A DNA stretch of 64,000 nucleotides. Source: Mytilus trossulus. Taxonomy: Eukaryota; Mollusca; Bivalvia; Mytilida; Mytilidae. The stretch spans positions 11,153,916 through 11,217,915 of the forward strand of contig NC_086375.1 in NCBI RefSeq assembly GCF_036588685.1, read 5' to 3'. This document shows, piece by piece, positions 40,601-46,480 of this stretch. Position 1 is the first letter of the stretch, and every line of letters starts with the position of its first letter. A program made the translations under genes and the position numbers. The notes under the pieces were generated by a model, which was not told the origin of the DNA, did not search any database, and saw only the letters and a program-made list of their open reading frames with translations.

Positions 40601-42244
40601 GCGTCCACAAATATTCACTCTGTGTTTAAAGTTTTTGAAATTTTAATAACTTTCTTAAACTATACTGGATTTCTACCAAACTTGGACAGAAGCTTGTTTA
40701 TGATCATAAGATAGTATCCAGAAGTAAATATTGTAGAAATAAAATTCCATTTTTTCTGTATTTTACTTTTAATTGGACATACTTTTTTCTGCGGGGAAAC
40801 ATAACATTCACTCTGTGGTTGAAGTTTTTAGAATTTTAATAACTTTCTTAAACTATACTGGATTTCTACCAAACTTGGACAGAAGCTTGTTTATGATCAT
40901 AAGATAGTATCCAGAAGTAAATTTTGTAAAAAAATAAATCCATTTTTTCCGTATTTAGTTTAAATGGACTTAGTTTTTTCTGCGGGGAAACATAACATTC
41001 ACTCTGTGGTTAAAGTTTTTAGAATTTTAATAACTTTCTTAAACTATACTGGGTTTGTACCAAACTTGGACAGAAGCTTGTTTATGATCATAAGATAGTA
41101 TCCAGAAGTAAATTTTGTAAAAAAAATAAATCCATTTTTTCTGGTTTTTACTTTTAAATGGACTTAGTTTTTCTGCGGGGAAACATAACATTCACTCTGT
41201 GGTTAAAGTTTTTAAAATTTTAATAACTTTCTTAAACTATCCTGGGTTTCTACCAAACTTTGACAGAAGCTTATTTATGATCATAAGATAGTATCCAGAA
41301 GTAAATTTTGTAAAAAGATAACTCCATTTTTTCTGTATTTTACTTTTAAATGGATTTAGATTTTCTTCCAGTTAACATTACATACAGTCTGCAGTTAAAG
41401 TGTTCAAAACATTTATTAGGTTCATTAACTATCCTAGATTTTTACCAAACTTGTACAGAAGCTTCTTACAATCATAAGATAGTATCAAGAGGAATATTTT
41501 TATTGATTTTTTTCCTCATTTTTGTTGAGCCTGCGATTTACAGCTAAAGTAGGCGAGACACTGGGTTCCGCAGAACCCTTACACATTTTTTTGATATGTT
41601 TGATCTTATATGCAAGCACTGCATGACACCAAATTAAGGTATCACAAAAGGTTTTCTGTGTAAACTTGTACTAAAACACTTGTACACGCTTTGCACAAAT
41701 GTTTTGAAATATGCAAAGTCAATATCAAAAACAAAAATGCCATGATTACATTTTTATGTATTATAAATTCAGATATTATTGCGATGTTTTTTTTATTACG
41801 AAAAATGCAACAGGGTTATAATAAAACAATAATTAAAACTGACATTTTTGAAATTTTTTATATGAATTAAAGAGGATATTTTTCAATATCACAAAAGTTT
41901 AAATCATATTTTAGTCTGAATTGACAAAATTGCAATCATAAATGAACGCAATAATTTCTGAATTGACACTTATAGGAAGTAATAGCTGATGGTATATTCA
42001 AACTGAAATAGCAAACATGTTTTGGGTAGTTGTTATAATGATTATTAAATATTGGATTATTTTTTTACAGGCTGTAAGTTTAGGACACGTTGAAACTGTA
42101 AAATATCTGCTGGACAATGGTGCATCCTGGATGTTAAATGATGCATTTGGAAAAACAGCAGAAGAACATGCAGAATTATTAGGAAGATCGGAAATATTAA
42201 AATTGATCAGTGAGGCTAAAGAAAATCATACACAAGGAACATAA
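10439..42244 (+). CDS. ASPG: Asparaginase with C-terminal ankyrin repeats (60 kDa lysophospholipase / L-asparaginase family), 14 exons, complete
   Basis: Cytosolic-type L-asparaginase (L-asparagine to aspartate plus ammonia); the mammalian member is also annotated with lysophospholipase activity. Coding exons: 10439-10613, 12835-12952, 26742-26850, 27398-27523, 29423-29506, 32139-32265, 32745-32857, 33544-33729, 36869-36982, 37575-37691, 38548-38643, 39445-39692, 39983-40082, 42071-42244. They join in frame to 1887 nt (628 residues plus TAA), with GT-AG at every intron. Seen: YTGGTIGM (residues 45-52), DSSNM (117-121), HGTDTMA (147-153), SDGRDN (184-189), LRGNRTSK (214-221), then ankyrin repeats from about residue 440 to the C terminus. 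By comparison with E. coli AnsA the active-site residues would be T49, T149, D150 and K221, all present. The human protein is about 573 residues; most of the difference is a longer N terminus before the first beta strand. The start ATG is preceded in frame by TGA at 10430-10432, so it is the first possible start unless an upstream exon is spliced in. No signal peptide is visible. Confidence 0.96.
10641..11101. mobile_element. 461-bp TIR element in ASPG intron 1
   Basis: Left end ATGGGGACGAAGTC and right end GACTTCGTCCCCAT are inverted 14-mers. The right end also forms its own hairpin, GGGGACTTCGTCCCC. Inside is a perfect TGACGTCA at 10771. No frame of interest. Confidence 0.55.
11629..11768 (+). 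repeat. ~140-bp dispersed repeat
   Basis: Contains TATAGCTGACTATGCGGTAT, GGCCGTACAGTGACC, TATAGTTGTTAATGTCTGTG, TCATTTTGGTCTTTTATGGA and ACCACATCTTTTTTATA. A truncated second copy is at 18950-19034. SINE-like, but no polymerase III box is visible in this part. Confidence 0.75.
11785..11858 (+). tRNA. tRNA-like sequence, probable SINE head or tRNA pseudogene
   Basis: A-box-like TGGCTCAATTGATTAGAG (11794-11811) and perfect B box GGTTCAAGTCC (11837-11847). The anticodon stem TCTGC/GCAGA encloses CTTTAAT, which would give anticodon TTA, one T short of a lysine-type CTTTTAA loop. T-stem and acceptor-stem pairing is poor, so a working tRNA is unlikely. Confidence 0.45.
11985..12335 (-). mobile_element. 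Second copy of the 8846-9445 retroelement 3' region
   Basis: Contains GGGGTGATCTCAGTTGGTCC, CACATGTAGCACCAGTTGTG and CAACTGTGAAACAAATATT, matching the family at 8846 in the same orientation. Degenerate, with no coding part. Confidence 0.6.
12835..12952 (+). CDS. ASPG: ASPG coding exon 2
   Basis: Residues 59-97 plus two bases of codon 98. The acceptor is a long T-rich tract ending TTTTTTTCAG and the donor is CC|GTAAGT. It contains LPMFHD, matching the conserved LPMFHDEE region of animal ASPG. The following intron 2 is the largest, 13.8 kb. Confidence 0.94.
12953..14087. other. ASPG intron 2, unremarkable part
   Basis: AT-rich intron sequence between exon 2 and the minisatellite. No repeat family or exon recognised. 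Confidence 0.5.
14088..16455 (+). repeat. 2.4-kb minisatellite, units of about 27-31 bp (TTTTCTTTAATTGTTTTGCCC core)
   Basis: About 80 units. Two alternate: CCCATTGTTCCC-TTTTCTTTAATTGTTTTG (30 bp) and CCCATTGTTGACTTCCC-TTTATTTTTG (27 bp). Towards the right end the units drift to CCCATAATTTCC and CCCATTATTCAAATTTCTC. Because most units are multiples of three, long frames stay open on both strands (228 residues on plus, 164 on minus). These are repeat artefacts, not genes. Lies in ASPG intron 2. Confidence 0.97.
16610..16955 (+). repeat. Dispersed repeat, paired with 47440-47720
   Basis: Shared blocks: ACAATCGGTGCAATTTTTGG-like, CTTTATTTTACTT, CCAGGATGTCCT, TTACCAGTCGAAAAAT and AAAATAGTCT. Family unknown. 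Confidence 0.65.
16956..17473. other. ASPG intron 2, nothing recognised
   Basis: AT-rich, with T-runs near 17156-17172. No feature supported. Confidence 0.5.
17474..17760. mobile_element. 287-bp TIR element (GGCCGAGTT ends)
   Basis: GGCCGAGTTAACTTGAAACT at the left is matched inverted by AGTTTCATTTGAACTCGGCC at the right. Flanks are ATATA on both sides, a possible TA-rich target duplication. AACTC recurs throughout. No coding capacity. Confidence 0.7.
17761..18949. other. ASPG intron 2, nothing recognised
   Basis: AT-rich intron. The open frame at 18441-18650 has no family resemblance, and I judge it chance. Confidence 0.5.
18950..19034 (+). repeat. Truncated copy of the 11629 dispersed repeat
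   Basis: Shares TATAGTTGTTAATGTCTGTG, TCATTTTGGTCTTTTATGGA and ATACCACATCTTC with 11680-11768. Confidence 0.7.
19035..20395. other. ASPG intron 2, mostly unassigned
   Basis: Only the short block ATAAGAAGATGTGGTTTGAG (19934 onward), related to the repeat at 6885, is recognisable. No gene supported. Confidence 0.45.
20396..21514 (+). mobile_element. Helentron-like non-autonomous element, AGCTCACC family, copy 1
   Basis: Opens TTTTTAGCTCACCTGGCCCG with a palindrome (AGCTCACCTGGCCC / GGGCCAAGTGAGCT), then a (CGT)n tract and two internal units of about 0.5 kb (ACTGGGCCAAATTAAAC, AACCAAGATGGCC, GGCTTATAACTC). Ends GGTGAGCGACACAGGCTC, TTTAGAGCCTCTAGTT, i.e. an inverted copy of the opening followed by a terminal hairpin. 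No ORF. Confidence 0.85.
21975..23490 (+). repeat. Minisatellite (GTGAATCATCCACAATCACCACATTCAGA), with an inverted segment at its left end
   Basis: Units of about 29 bp from 22110, shifting to a longer GAGTGAATCACTCACAATCA / TCAATATTAGAGTAAATCAC alternation (about 22550-22930) and then decaying. Positions about 21975-22085 carry the same unit in reverse complement (GAATGCTGGTGATTGTGATT). In ASPG intron 2. Confidence 0.95.
23491..24436. other. ASPG intron 2, nothing recognised
   Basis: AT-rich. The open frame at 24232-24468 shows no family pattern. Confidence 0.5.
24437..24591. mobile_element. 155-bp TIR element, TACTGTGGATTCATC family
   Basis: TACTGTGGATTCATC at left and GATGAATCCACAGTA at right are exact inverted 15-mers. 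Same family as 32903-33115, and a partial copy lies at 44669-44850. TA-flanked, mariner-type MITE by form. Confidence 0.8.
25549..25708. repeat. Long inverted repeat with ~70-bp arms
   Basis: TTATTGAACCATAAAACTAA and its complement TTAGTTTTATGGTTCAATAA bracket AATCCGCTTCGTGGATT. Pairing extends outward to GAATGGC and GCCATTC. Foldback element or MITE. Confidence 0.85.
25709..25830 (+). repeat. Short tandem repeat, 32-bp unit, three to four copies
   Basis: AACTTTTGAAATTGTTTGAA followed by TTCATTTACCTT repeats twice almost exactly, with a diverged copy on either side. Confidence 0.8.
26265..26464. mobile_element. 200-bp MITE with perfect 22-bp TIRs
   Basis: Left end ACTGTAAACCAACTTATTTT (continuing CG) is exactly complementary to the right end (26443-26464). 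The interior has many CG dinucleotides (TCGACTTTCGCGAG), unlike the flanks. It sits 278 bases before ASPG exon 3. Confidence 0.85.
26742..26850 (+). CDS. ASPG: ASPG coding exon 3
   Basis: Residues 98-134. Contains DSSNM (117-121), the conserved serine loop that contacts the substrate in type I asparaginases. Acceptor TTTGTAG, donor CAT|GTATGT, phase 0 exit. Confidence 0.95.
27398..27523 (+). CDS. ASPG: ASPG coding exon 4
   Basis: Residues 135-176 (42 codons). Contains HYEQFDGF and the second catalytic motif HGTDTMA with T149-D150, and ends in ILTGSQ. Acceptor TTTATAG, donor CAG|GTACGG. Confidence 0.96.
28028..28477 (+). mobile_element. Helentron-like element, TATACCCCCGC family
   Basis: Opens TTTTTATACCCCCGC, then AAAAAAGGGGGGGGTATA, a (CCGTCCGT/CAGT)n tract, two related internal blocks (TTTTCTCAGGAACTACA, GTGTGATGCGTTTTCAGATT) and an end AGCTCACAGTTTCACTTGTT. 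In ASPG intron 4. Confidence 0.7.
28478..29422. other. Rest of ASPG intron 4
   Basis: AT-rich, with a short C-run near 29003-29018. No gene or RNA recognised. Confidence 0.5.
29423..29506 (+). CDS. ASPG: ASPG coding exon 5
   Basis: Residues 177-204 (28 codons). Contains the conserved SDGRDN loop and the helix ending YCIPE. Acceptor TTGATAG, donor GAG|GTAAGT. Confidence 0.95.
29580..31900 (-). mobile_element. Helentron-like element, AGCTCACC family, copy 2, expanded to four internal units
   Basis: Reverse orientation: AACTAGAGGCTCTAAAGAGC at the left, and GGGCCAGGTGAGCTAAAAA with a (GAC)n tract at the right. The internal unit recurs four times; the marker GGGCAGATAG is at about 30044, 30522, 31024 and 31526, so the unit is about 0.48-0.50 kb. 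Fills most of ASPG intron 5. Confidence 0.88.
32139..32265 (+). CDS. ASPG: ASPG coding exon 6
   Basis: Residues 205-246 plus one base. LRGNRTSK places the catalytic lysine at K221, followed by [13 protein letters not shown] as in other type I asparaginases. Acceptor ATTATTAG, donor AACAG|GTATGA. Confidence 0.95.
32745..32857 (+). CDS. ASPG: ASPG coding exon 7
   Basis: Residues 247-284. Linker leading to the C-terminal asparaginase subdomain, with [10 protein letters not shown] matching the VGLLRLYPGI region of vertebrate ASPG. Acceptor TTTTTGTAG, donor ACT|GTAAGT. Confidence 0.93.
32903..33115. mobile_element. 213-bp TIR element, TACTGTGGATTCATT family
   Basis: TACTGTGGATTCATT and AATGAATTCACAGTA ends, with further inverted pairing around GGATACCAATTTT / AAAATTGGTACCC. 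In ASPG intron 7. Confidence 0.8.
33544..33729 (+). CDS. ASPG: ASPG coding exon 8
   Basis: Residues 285-346 (62 codons). Contains [14 protein letters not shown] and [12 protein letters not shown], both characteristic of the C-terminal asparaginase lobe. Acceptor TTTTGTAG, donor AAG|GTAAAC. Confidence 0.96.
34335..34480 (+). repeat. Dispersed repeat, GAATGTGTCAAAGAGACAAC family
   Basis: AAAATTGAGAAAGGAAATGG, TGAATATGTCAAAGCGACAA, CCGACCATAGAGC, GGTCTTCAATGTAGCGAGAA and TTCCCGCACCCG. Other copies: 9782-9895 (minus), 37063-37195 (plus), 45906-46025 (plus), 46425-46480 (minus). Confidence 0.8.
34778..35239. mobile_element. 462-bp TIR element (TAGGTGTAATACCACC ends)
   Basis: Left TAGGTGTAATACCACC and right GGTGGTATTACATCTA are inverted 16-mers with one mismatch. 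No open frame. In ASPG intron 8. Confidence 0.7.
35240..36085. other. ASPG intron 8, nothing recognised
   Basis: AT-rich. The overlapping open frames at 35507-35858 on both strands have no family pattern. The last ~100 bases are diverged minisatellite units. Confidence 0.45.
36090..36660 (+). repeat. Minisatellite with exact 30-bp period and 150-bp higher-order repeat
   Basis: Consensus AATAGTTCACAAGTTTTGAC followed by TTGATTCACC. From 36121 to 36660 I count eighteen consecutive units with no insertion or deletion. Units 3-7 (36181-36330) recur as units 8-12 (36331-36480). The reverse strand stays open for 182 codons as decapeptide repeats ([10 protein letters not shown]), a by-product of the 30-bp period. 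In ASPG intron 8. Confidence 0.96.
36869..36982 (+). CDS. ASPG: ASPG coding exon 9
   Basis: Residues 347-384. [19 protein letters not shown] matches the conserved GVI-GxDMT-EAxLTKL end of the asparaginase domain. Acceptor TTTTCCAG, donor ACT|GTGAGT. Confidence 0.95.
37063..37195 (+). repeat. Dispersed repeat, GAATGTGTCAAAGAGACAAC family
   Basis: AAAATTGAAAATGGAAATGG, GGAATGTGTCAAAGAGACAA, CAACCCGACC, AGCGAGAAATTACCGCACCC. In ASPG intron 9, beginning about 80 bases after exon 9. Confidence 0.85.
37575..37691 (+). CDS. ASPG: ASPG coding exon 10
   Basis: Residues 385-423. LRGEM corresponds to the conserved post-asparaginase LRGEMT segment; the remainder is linker towards the ankyrin region. 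Acceptor TTGATAG, donor GAG|GTAAAC. Confidence 0.9.
37696..38540. other. ASPG intron 10, nothing recognised
   Basis: AT-rich intron with no repeat family or RNA that I can support. Confidence 0.45.
38548..38643 (+). CDS. ASPG: ASPG coding exon 11
   Basis: Residues 424-455. [19 protein letters not shown] opens the ankyrin region (human counterpart LVPSLACAAAHAGD). Acceptor ATTACAG, donor ACA|GTGAGT. Confidence 0.9.
38788..38946. repeat. Nested inverted repeat in ASPG intron 11
   Basis: Outer arms TATAAGGAATGACTGTACCA and ATTACAGTCATTTCTTATA, inner arms AAAAATGTGGTGTACAC and GTGTGCACCACATTTTT. MITE-like. Confidence 0.75.
39445..39692 (+). CDS. ASPG: ASPG coding exon 12, ankyrin repeats
   Basis: Residues 456-537 plus two bases of codon 538. 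Two clear ankyrin repeats: [19 protein letters not shown] followed by YLLQHGASV, then KKTPLMDAV to ILVQTGAVI. The acceptor is the less usual TTTAAAG; the register is fixed by the neighbouring exons and by alignment spacing to human ASPG. Confidence 0.93.
39983..40082 (+). CDS. ASPG: ASPG coding exon 13, ankyrin repeat
   Basis: Completes codon 538 and runs to residue 571. AWKIAGADI is followed by DNRTALHV, the start of the last canonical ankyrin repeat. Acceptor TTCTTGTAG, donor GTG|GTAAAA. A transposable element begins about 9 bases after this donor. Confidence 0.92.
40092..40358 (+). mobile_element. Helentron-like element, ATGCCCCACC family, beside the exon 13 donor
   Basis: Opens TTTTTATGCCCCACCTACG and ends GTGGGGCATCCGTGTACTGG, GGACACATTCTTGTT. 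The inverted pair TGCCCCAC/GTGGGGCA and a small terminal hairpin (GTGTACTGGGGACAC) frame it. The opening lies about 9 bases past the ASPG exon 13 donor. Fragments at 700-940 and 47023-47060. Confidence 0.8.
40527..41583 (+). mobile_element. Non-autonomous element with ~190-bp tandem units (GTCGAGCCTTCG family)
   Basis: Opens TTGTCGAGCCTTCGACTTTA (palindrome TTCGACTTTAGTCGAA), then about five units of about 190 bp (AACATTCACTCTGTGG at 40803, 40994 and 41187). Closes TTGTTGAGCCTGCGA, TAGGCGAGACACTGGGTTCC, GCAGAACCCTTACA with hairpin GGGTTC/GAACCC. Opening and closing blocks also resemble each other as direct repeats. Inverted copy at 54819-55674. In ASPG intron 13. Confidence 0.85.
41764..41966. 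mobile_element. 203-bp TIR element (AAATTCAGATATTATTGC ends)
   Basis: Left AAATTCAGATATTATTGC and right GCAATAATTTCTGAATT are inverted. Related sequence at 47227-47395. Ends about 105 bases before ASPG exon 14. Confidence 0.7.
42071..42244 (+). CDS. ASPG: ASPG terminal coding exon 14
   Basis: Residues 572-628 and [22 protein letters not shown] completes the ankyrin repeat begun in exon 13, and a degenerate last repeat follows. Acceptor TTTTTACAG. I saw no canonical AATAAA in the first kilobase downstream; the nearest I found are near 43427 and 44498, so the 3' UTR end is not placed. Confidence 0.95.
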   Translation, partial: AVSLGHVETVKYLLDNGASWMLNDAFGKTAEEHAELLGRSEILKLISEAKENHTQGT

Positions 42245-43116
42245 TTTTTATTTTAGAATACAATATATACTGAACATCAAAATTTACATGTGATAGTTTG
42301 AAAATGTTATGTACTGTTAATGTATTAACGCTATTGATTGTTGTACCAATTTTTATCAATCTTTTATTCATGAAAATAATTACTTAATGAAATATGGGTA
42401 CACTTTTTTAAGTTGTTAGTACAAAATTTATTTTAATTTTGGCCAGTACTTTCAAAATATGTGTCAAATTACAAGCTGTCGTTTGTAATTACGCTGACAT
42501 CTTCCTTTAATAATTTATGCCTATGTGTTCAAAGACAAAGATCAGTCAAGTCTTACATTGTATTTAGTCTTTTAGTCAATTGTTGGGGTGTTTAACCTCC
42601 TAAAAACAATTTAGTCAGATGGCAAAATATTTATACTTAGAAATTATATTACATTCTAACATGACGTCCTTCAAACGCTTTGAGTACACACCCGTGGTAA
42701 AATATGAATATATTTCATGGGCTGTTCCCATTGTACCCCCACGTCAAATGTTTTTTTAATGAATGAGGAACCCGACGTCATAGAACGTTGACGTCAGAAT
42801 ATAGGCATTTCACAGGAAAATACACGATTATGAATCCGAAAATCATCACAACAAGGTAACGTAAACAAACGATGCTAAAATGTGTTATAAGCCATTTTTT
42901 TTTATACATGTTAGACATATAAGTAAATTATCATTTAAATTCATCCAAAACTATATAAGTACGTTATTTTAAATAGTTAAAACATGTCACTAATTCAGTT
43001 TGCTCCGTTCTTTTACGTCAATTTAATAGTGCGTTTATTTATGAGAACGGCAAATATTTGCCTCCACCTAGCGCGCTTTGATCCAAAAGAATTGCCATAT
43101 TTGTCCTATTAGAATC
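42245..43116. other. ASPG 3' flank / possible 3' UTR
   Basis: AT-rich, with no AATAAA in the first kilobase. 42665-42800 holds several ACGTC motifs including TGACGTCA at 42789, and a diverged relative of the next inverted repeat (CCCGTGGTAAAATATGAATA). Confidence 0.4.
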
Positions 43117-43275
43117 GAAATAATTCATGGGGGCTTGAATATATCTAGATTTTACCACGGGTTGTCCCTTTATGCCGATATTTTACCCCTCGCTAACGCT
43201 CAGGGTAAAATATTTGTCATAAAGGGCCAAGCCGTGGTAAAATCACGATATATTCAAGCCCCCACGAATTATTTC
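43117..43275. repeat. Long inverted repeat, ~72-bp arms
   Basis: GAAATAATTCATGGGGGCTT, GATTTTACCACGG and GATATTTTACCC at left; GGGTAAAATATTTG, CCGTGGTAAAATC and AAGCCCCCACGAATTATTTC at right. An open frame across it is not considered coding. Confidence 0.85.
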
Positions 43276-44668
43276 TTAAATAGATTAGTTGTATTAGTTA
43301 CAGTCAAACCTGTATATTTAGGTCATTCTTTGGGAGTAGAAAAAAGTTCCCTTCATAAAATTTTGCCAAGTGATGTTCTCTGTAATTTTTGTTGCATGAT
43401 GATAAAATGTGCTTTTTCTTTTACACAATAAAAAAAATCGACATCTTTTTACACCAAAATTACGGTGAAGATCATTATTTTAGACCTCCCTGTGATGAAA
43501 CATGGTAAAATTTTAACAAATTTGACGCTATCAGTAGCCAAAAATGACCCTTTGAAGTCTGATAATTAAGGGTTTAAGAGGGGTGATCTTTGAATTGATT
43601 TCAAATGCATAGGTATTGCTAGTGGGATAATAACAGGGTAACCTGACAATACAGGGTTTTTACTTAATAGATATGACCTTCATAGCAGATTTGACAGCAG
43701 CAAAGTTTTTAAGAGACAACACAATACAAGAGTTTGATGCTGTTAGTTTAGTACATTCCTTTGTTTTTATATTAAATTTGTCTCTTGTCATGTAGACTAA
43801 AGACAATAATCTTTAATGTTAATGTGAAGTGCTATTTAATCCTTTATGTTTTGTATTGAATTTGTTTTGAATCAGATTTTTAATACAAGGTTTTTACAAT
43901 CAATGTCTGAACATGAATGTCATTAGAATTAATACTGTAAATGTGAAATTAATGCATTAATTTTGTTTATTGTTTTTAAGTGGGCTGGAAAAGTCTCCAT
44001 TTCTGTGTTTATTATTGTTTTTTGCCAATTTTTCCCTGGGCTGGGCCCCATAAATACGCCTCTGAATGGTGAACTTCCAATATACTAGACTAGCTATAAA
44101 TTAGCAAATATTTTTTCAGCCAAGAACCCGCCAAAAAATTTGGACTTTCTGACCCTACAATTCGTTGCAAGAAACTGCACAAAAGTATTCATAGTTTTGC
44201 ATTGTAAACTTTACATGTTGTTATTAATTGTTTTCATATTTATTGTTATATATTGTTATAAGTTGTAAGGCTTTCAAGTTAATCCGAGTGAGTATGCATG
44301 CAAGTCTTGATTGAGATTATTCTATTGAATCTCCTTAGAATGCTAGGCGATCAGGGCAAAAGTGCTGTAGAAATAGAAGTGCTGTTAATGAATCTATGTA
44401 AACTGTAAGCTCCTGCCAGTATTAGACATTGATCAAATTTCCTTTGATGAGCAAAGTTTATATGATGAATCTCTTTCTCAAGTGCACCTGCACTTTAATA
44501 AATATTTCTGGTTAAAATACAAACGAAGAAATGATTTAAGGAAAATTGTGCTTTGTTTTCTTAGTTTGTTATTTATATAATACTGTTTATTATATATATA
44601 ATAATGATTATTTATTTATTAAAAACATATCATTACGTAATTGAATGCATTTACTTTATATTCATTAT
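43276..44668. other. Intergenic, nothing recognised
   Basis: AT-rich. AATAAA near 43427 and 44498 could serve ASPG; neither can be tied to a transcript from sequence alone. Confidence 0.4.
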
Positions 44669-44858
44669 TTTTGTTGGATACCAATTTTTCAGGGGAACCA
44701 CATATTTATATGTTTAACAAATTTCAAGTTTTTTTTATTTAAGAATGTATGCAGACTTTGCCTAAACCAGGAAATTTAATATCCATGAAAATGCCAGTAT
44801 TCTTCAATCCACAAAAATTGGTACCTACAAAAAAGAATGCATCAACAATATGTCATCA

Positions 44859-45443
44859 AAAAGGAGTAGGTTCGATAAGGCCCTAAATTGGCCCCCCTTT
44901 TTTAGCCTAAATTTCAAATTGGGATTTGTTGACCCATACCACAATGAATAATAGCTAATATAGTGACAACATAGAAAATAAGTCTTTTTGTTGCAAAATT
45001 ACGTTCCTGCGTACTGAAGATGACGTCACAAATAGTACTCATTTTGATTTTCTACGAAAAACCTAGGAAAATGGGTAAATTTCCATTGAATATTTGGACG
45101 GGAAACATAGAGCGCATACGTCGACGAAAAAGATCTTTAACAAGAATATTTGTAAAGACATTTAACATGTTCAGCTTGAATATTAAGGTTGTCGACGGCT
45201 GCGCTCTATGTTTCCTGATCTTAAATTTGGCTGAAAACCTGCCGATTTTGTCGAATTTCACCAAAATCCCTTACTTTGACCTAACTCGGATGTGAAAATC
45301 AACCCTTTAGAATAAAACTACGACAGAAATTGTTCTATAAAACTTTCTCACATGTATTTAGATCAACTTGAAACATTTTTAACTTGCAACATTGAACTTT
45401 ATAATTGAGGCCAAATATGACCCTTACCGAACTTACTCCTTTG
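44859..45443. mobile_element. 585-bp TIR element with internal GC-richer inverted repeat
   Basis: Ends AAAGGAGTAGGTTCGATAAG and CTTACCGAACTTACTCCTTT are inverted over about 21 bases with two mismatches. Inside, GGAAACATAGAGCGC-ATAC-GTCGAC and GTCGAC-GGCT-GCGCTCTATGTTTCC form a second pair, and TGACGTCA lies at 45021. Frames on both strands across the centre are palindrome artefacts. Confidence 0.75.
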
Positions 45444-45905
45444 TGCAAGAAACAAGAAAGTGTCTGTCATGTCTGTGTCCTTATTTGTTTTCTTTTGACA
45501 ACATATGTAGTATATATTAGTATACTGTTGTAATTTAGTTCACATTTTTTACGTAGTACATAATTACTTGGTCAGGAATCAAGATTTTTTTGTTCAATTT
45601 TGTTTGTTAAATGTATAAACTTCTTACATATGAAACTTTTAAGAAAAAACATTAAGAAAATAGCACCCTTTTACAATCTTGTTAATATCTAGATATAAGG
45701 AGCAGTCAATAAAATATATTTTACTACCAGATGTGACAGTCAATACAAAGTTTTTATGTGCGGGAAACATCTTTGTGCTCATATTCATATTGATAAAAAA
45801 TTATGTTTAACTTTTTAGGTTAAGTATGCGAATATTTACTTGATTAATGATATCACAATTACTATACAGTTGACATTTCTGTAACAAGATTATGTCATAT
45901 CTTAT

Positions 45906-46480
45906 AAAATTGAGAATGGAAATGGGGAATGTGTCAAAGAAACAACAACCCGACCAAATAAAAAAACAACAGCAGAAGGTCACCAACAGGTCTTCAATGT
46001 AGGGAGAAATTCCCGCACCCAGAAGCGTCCTTCAGCTGGCCCATATTTAAAACAAATATATACTAGTTCAGTGATAATGAATTAATTTGCATATATTGAA
46101 TATTTTTACTATCTCTGCAATTGGAAGGACCTAATTATGGCTCCTATTATAGAAATCATTCTTTGATGTGACACATATGGTTAGACTCATAAATATTGAT
46201 TCTAGTATTATGTATGTTTCAGTGGTTTTTGTTTTTAGTCATTTTTGTTTAATCTTTTTTATCATTAACAGTTTGAGTTAATGTTGTGAATAATTTAGTG
46301 CTTTTTATTATTTTGTGAAACTTAAAAATTCAATAGACAACTTATTATAGAGTTGATTATAACATGTGAAGCCATCTGTTGCTCAGAGTTTTTTGCAAGT
46401 TTTATATACATTGTTTGCTCTATGGTTGGGTGGTTGTCGCTTTGACATATTCACCATTTCCTTTCTCAATTTTATTGTAC
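45906..46480. repeat. Two facing copies of the GAATGTGTCAAAGAGACAAC family
   Basis: Plus copy at 45906-46025 (AAAATTGAGAATGGAAATGG to TTCCCGCACCCAG) and minus fragment at 46425-46480 (GGTGGTTGTCGCTTTGACAT, CCATTTCCTTTCTCAATTTT). They could be the two ends of one element or independent insertions. Confidence 0.6.

Noticed and set aside
43078-43431. 117-codon plus-strand frame
   Set aside because: Runs through a long inverted repeat; no family resemblance.
45020-45295. Complementary frames on both strands
   Set aside because: Produced by the palindromic centre of a TIR element.
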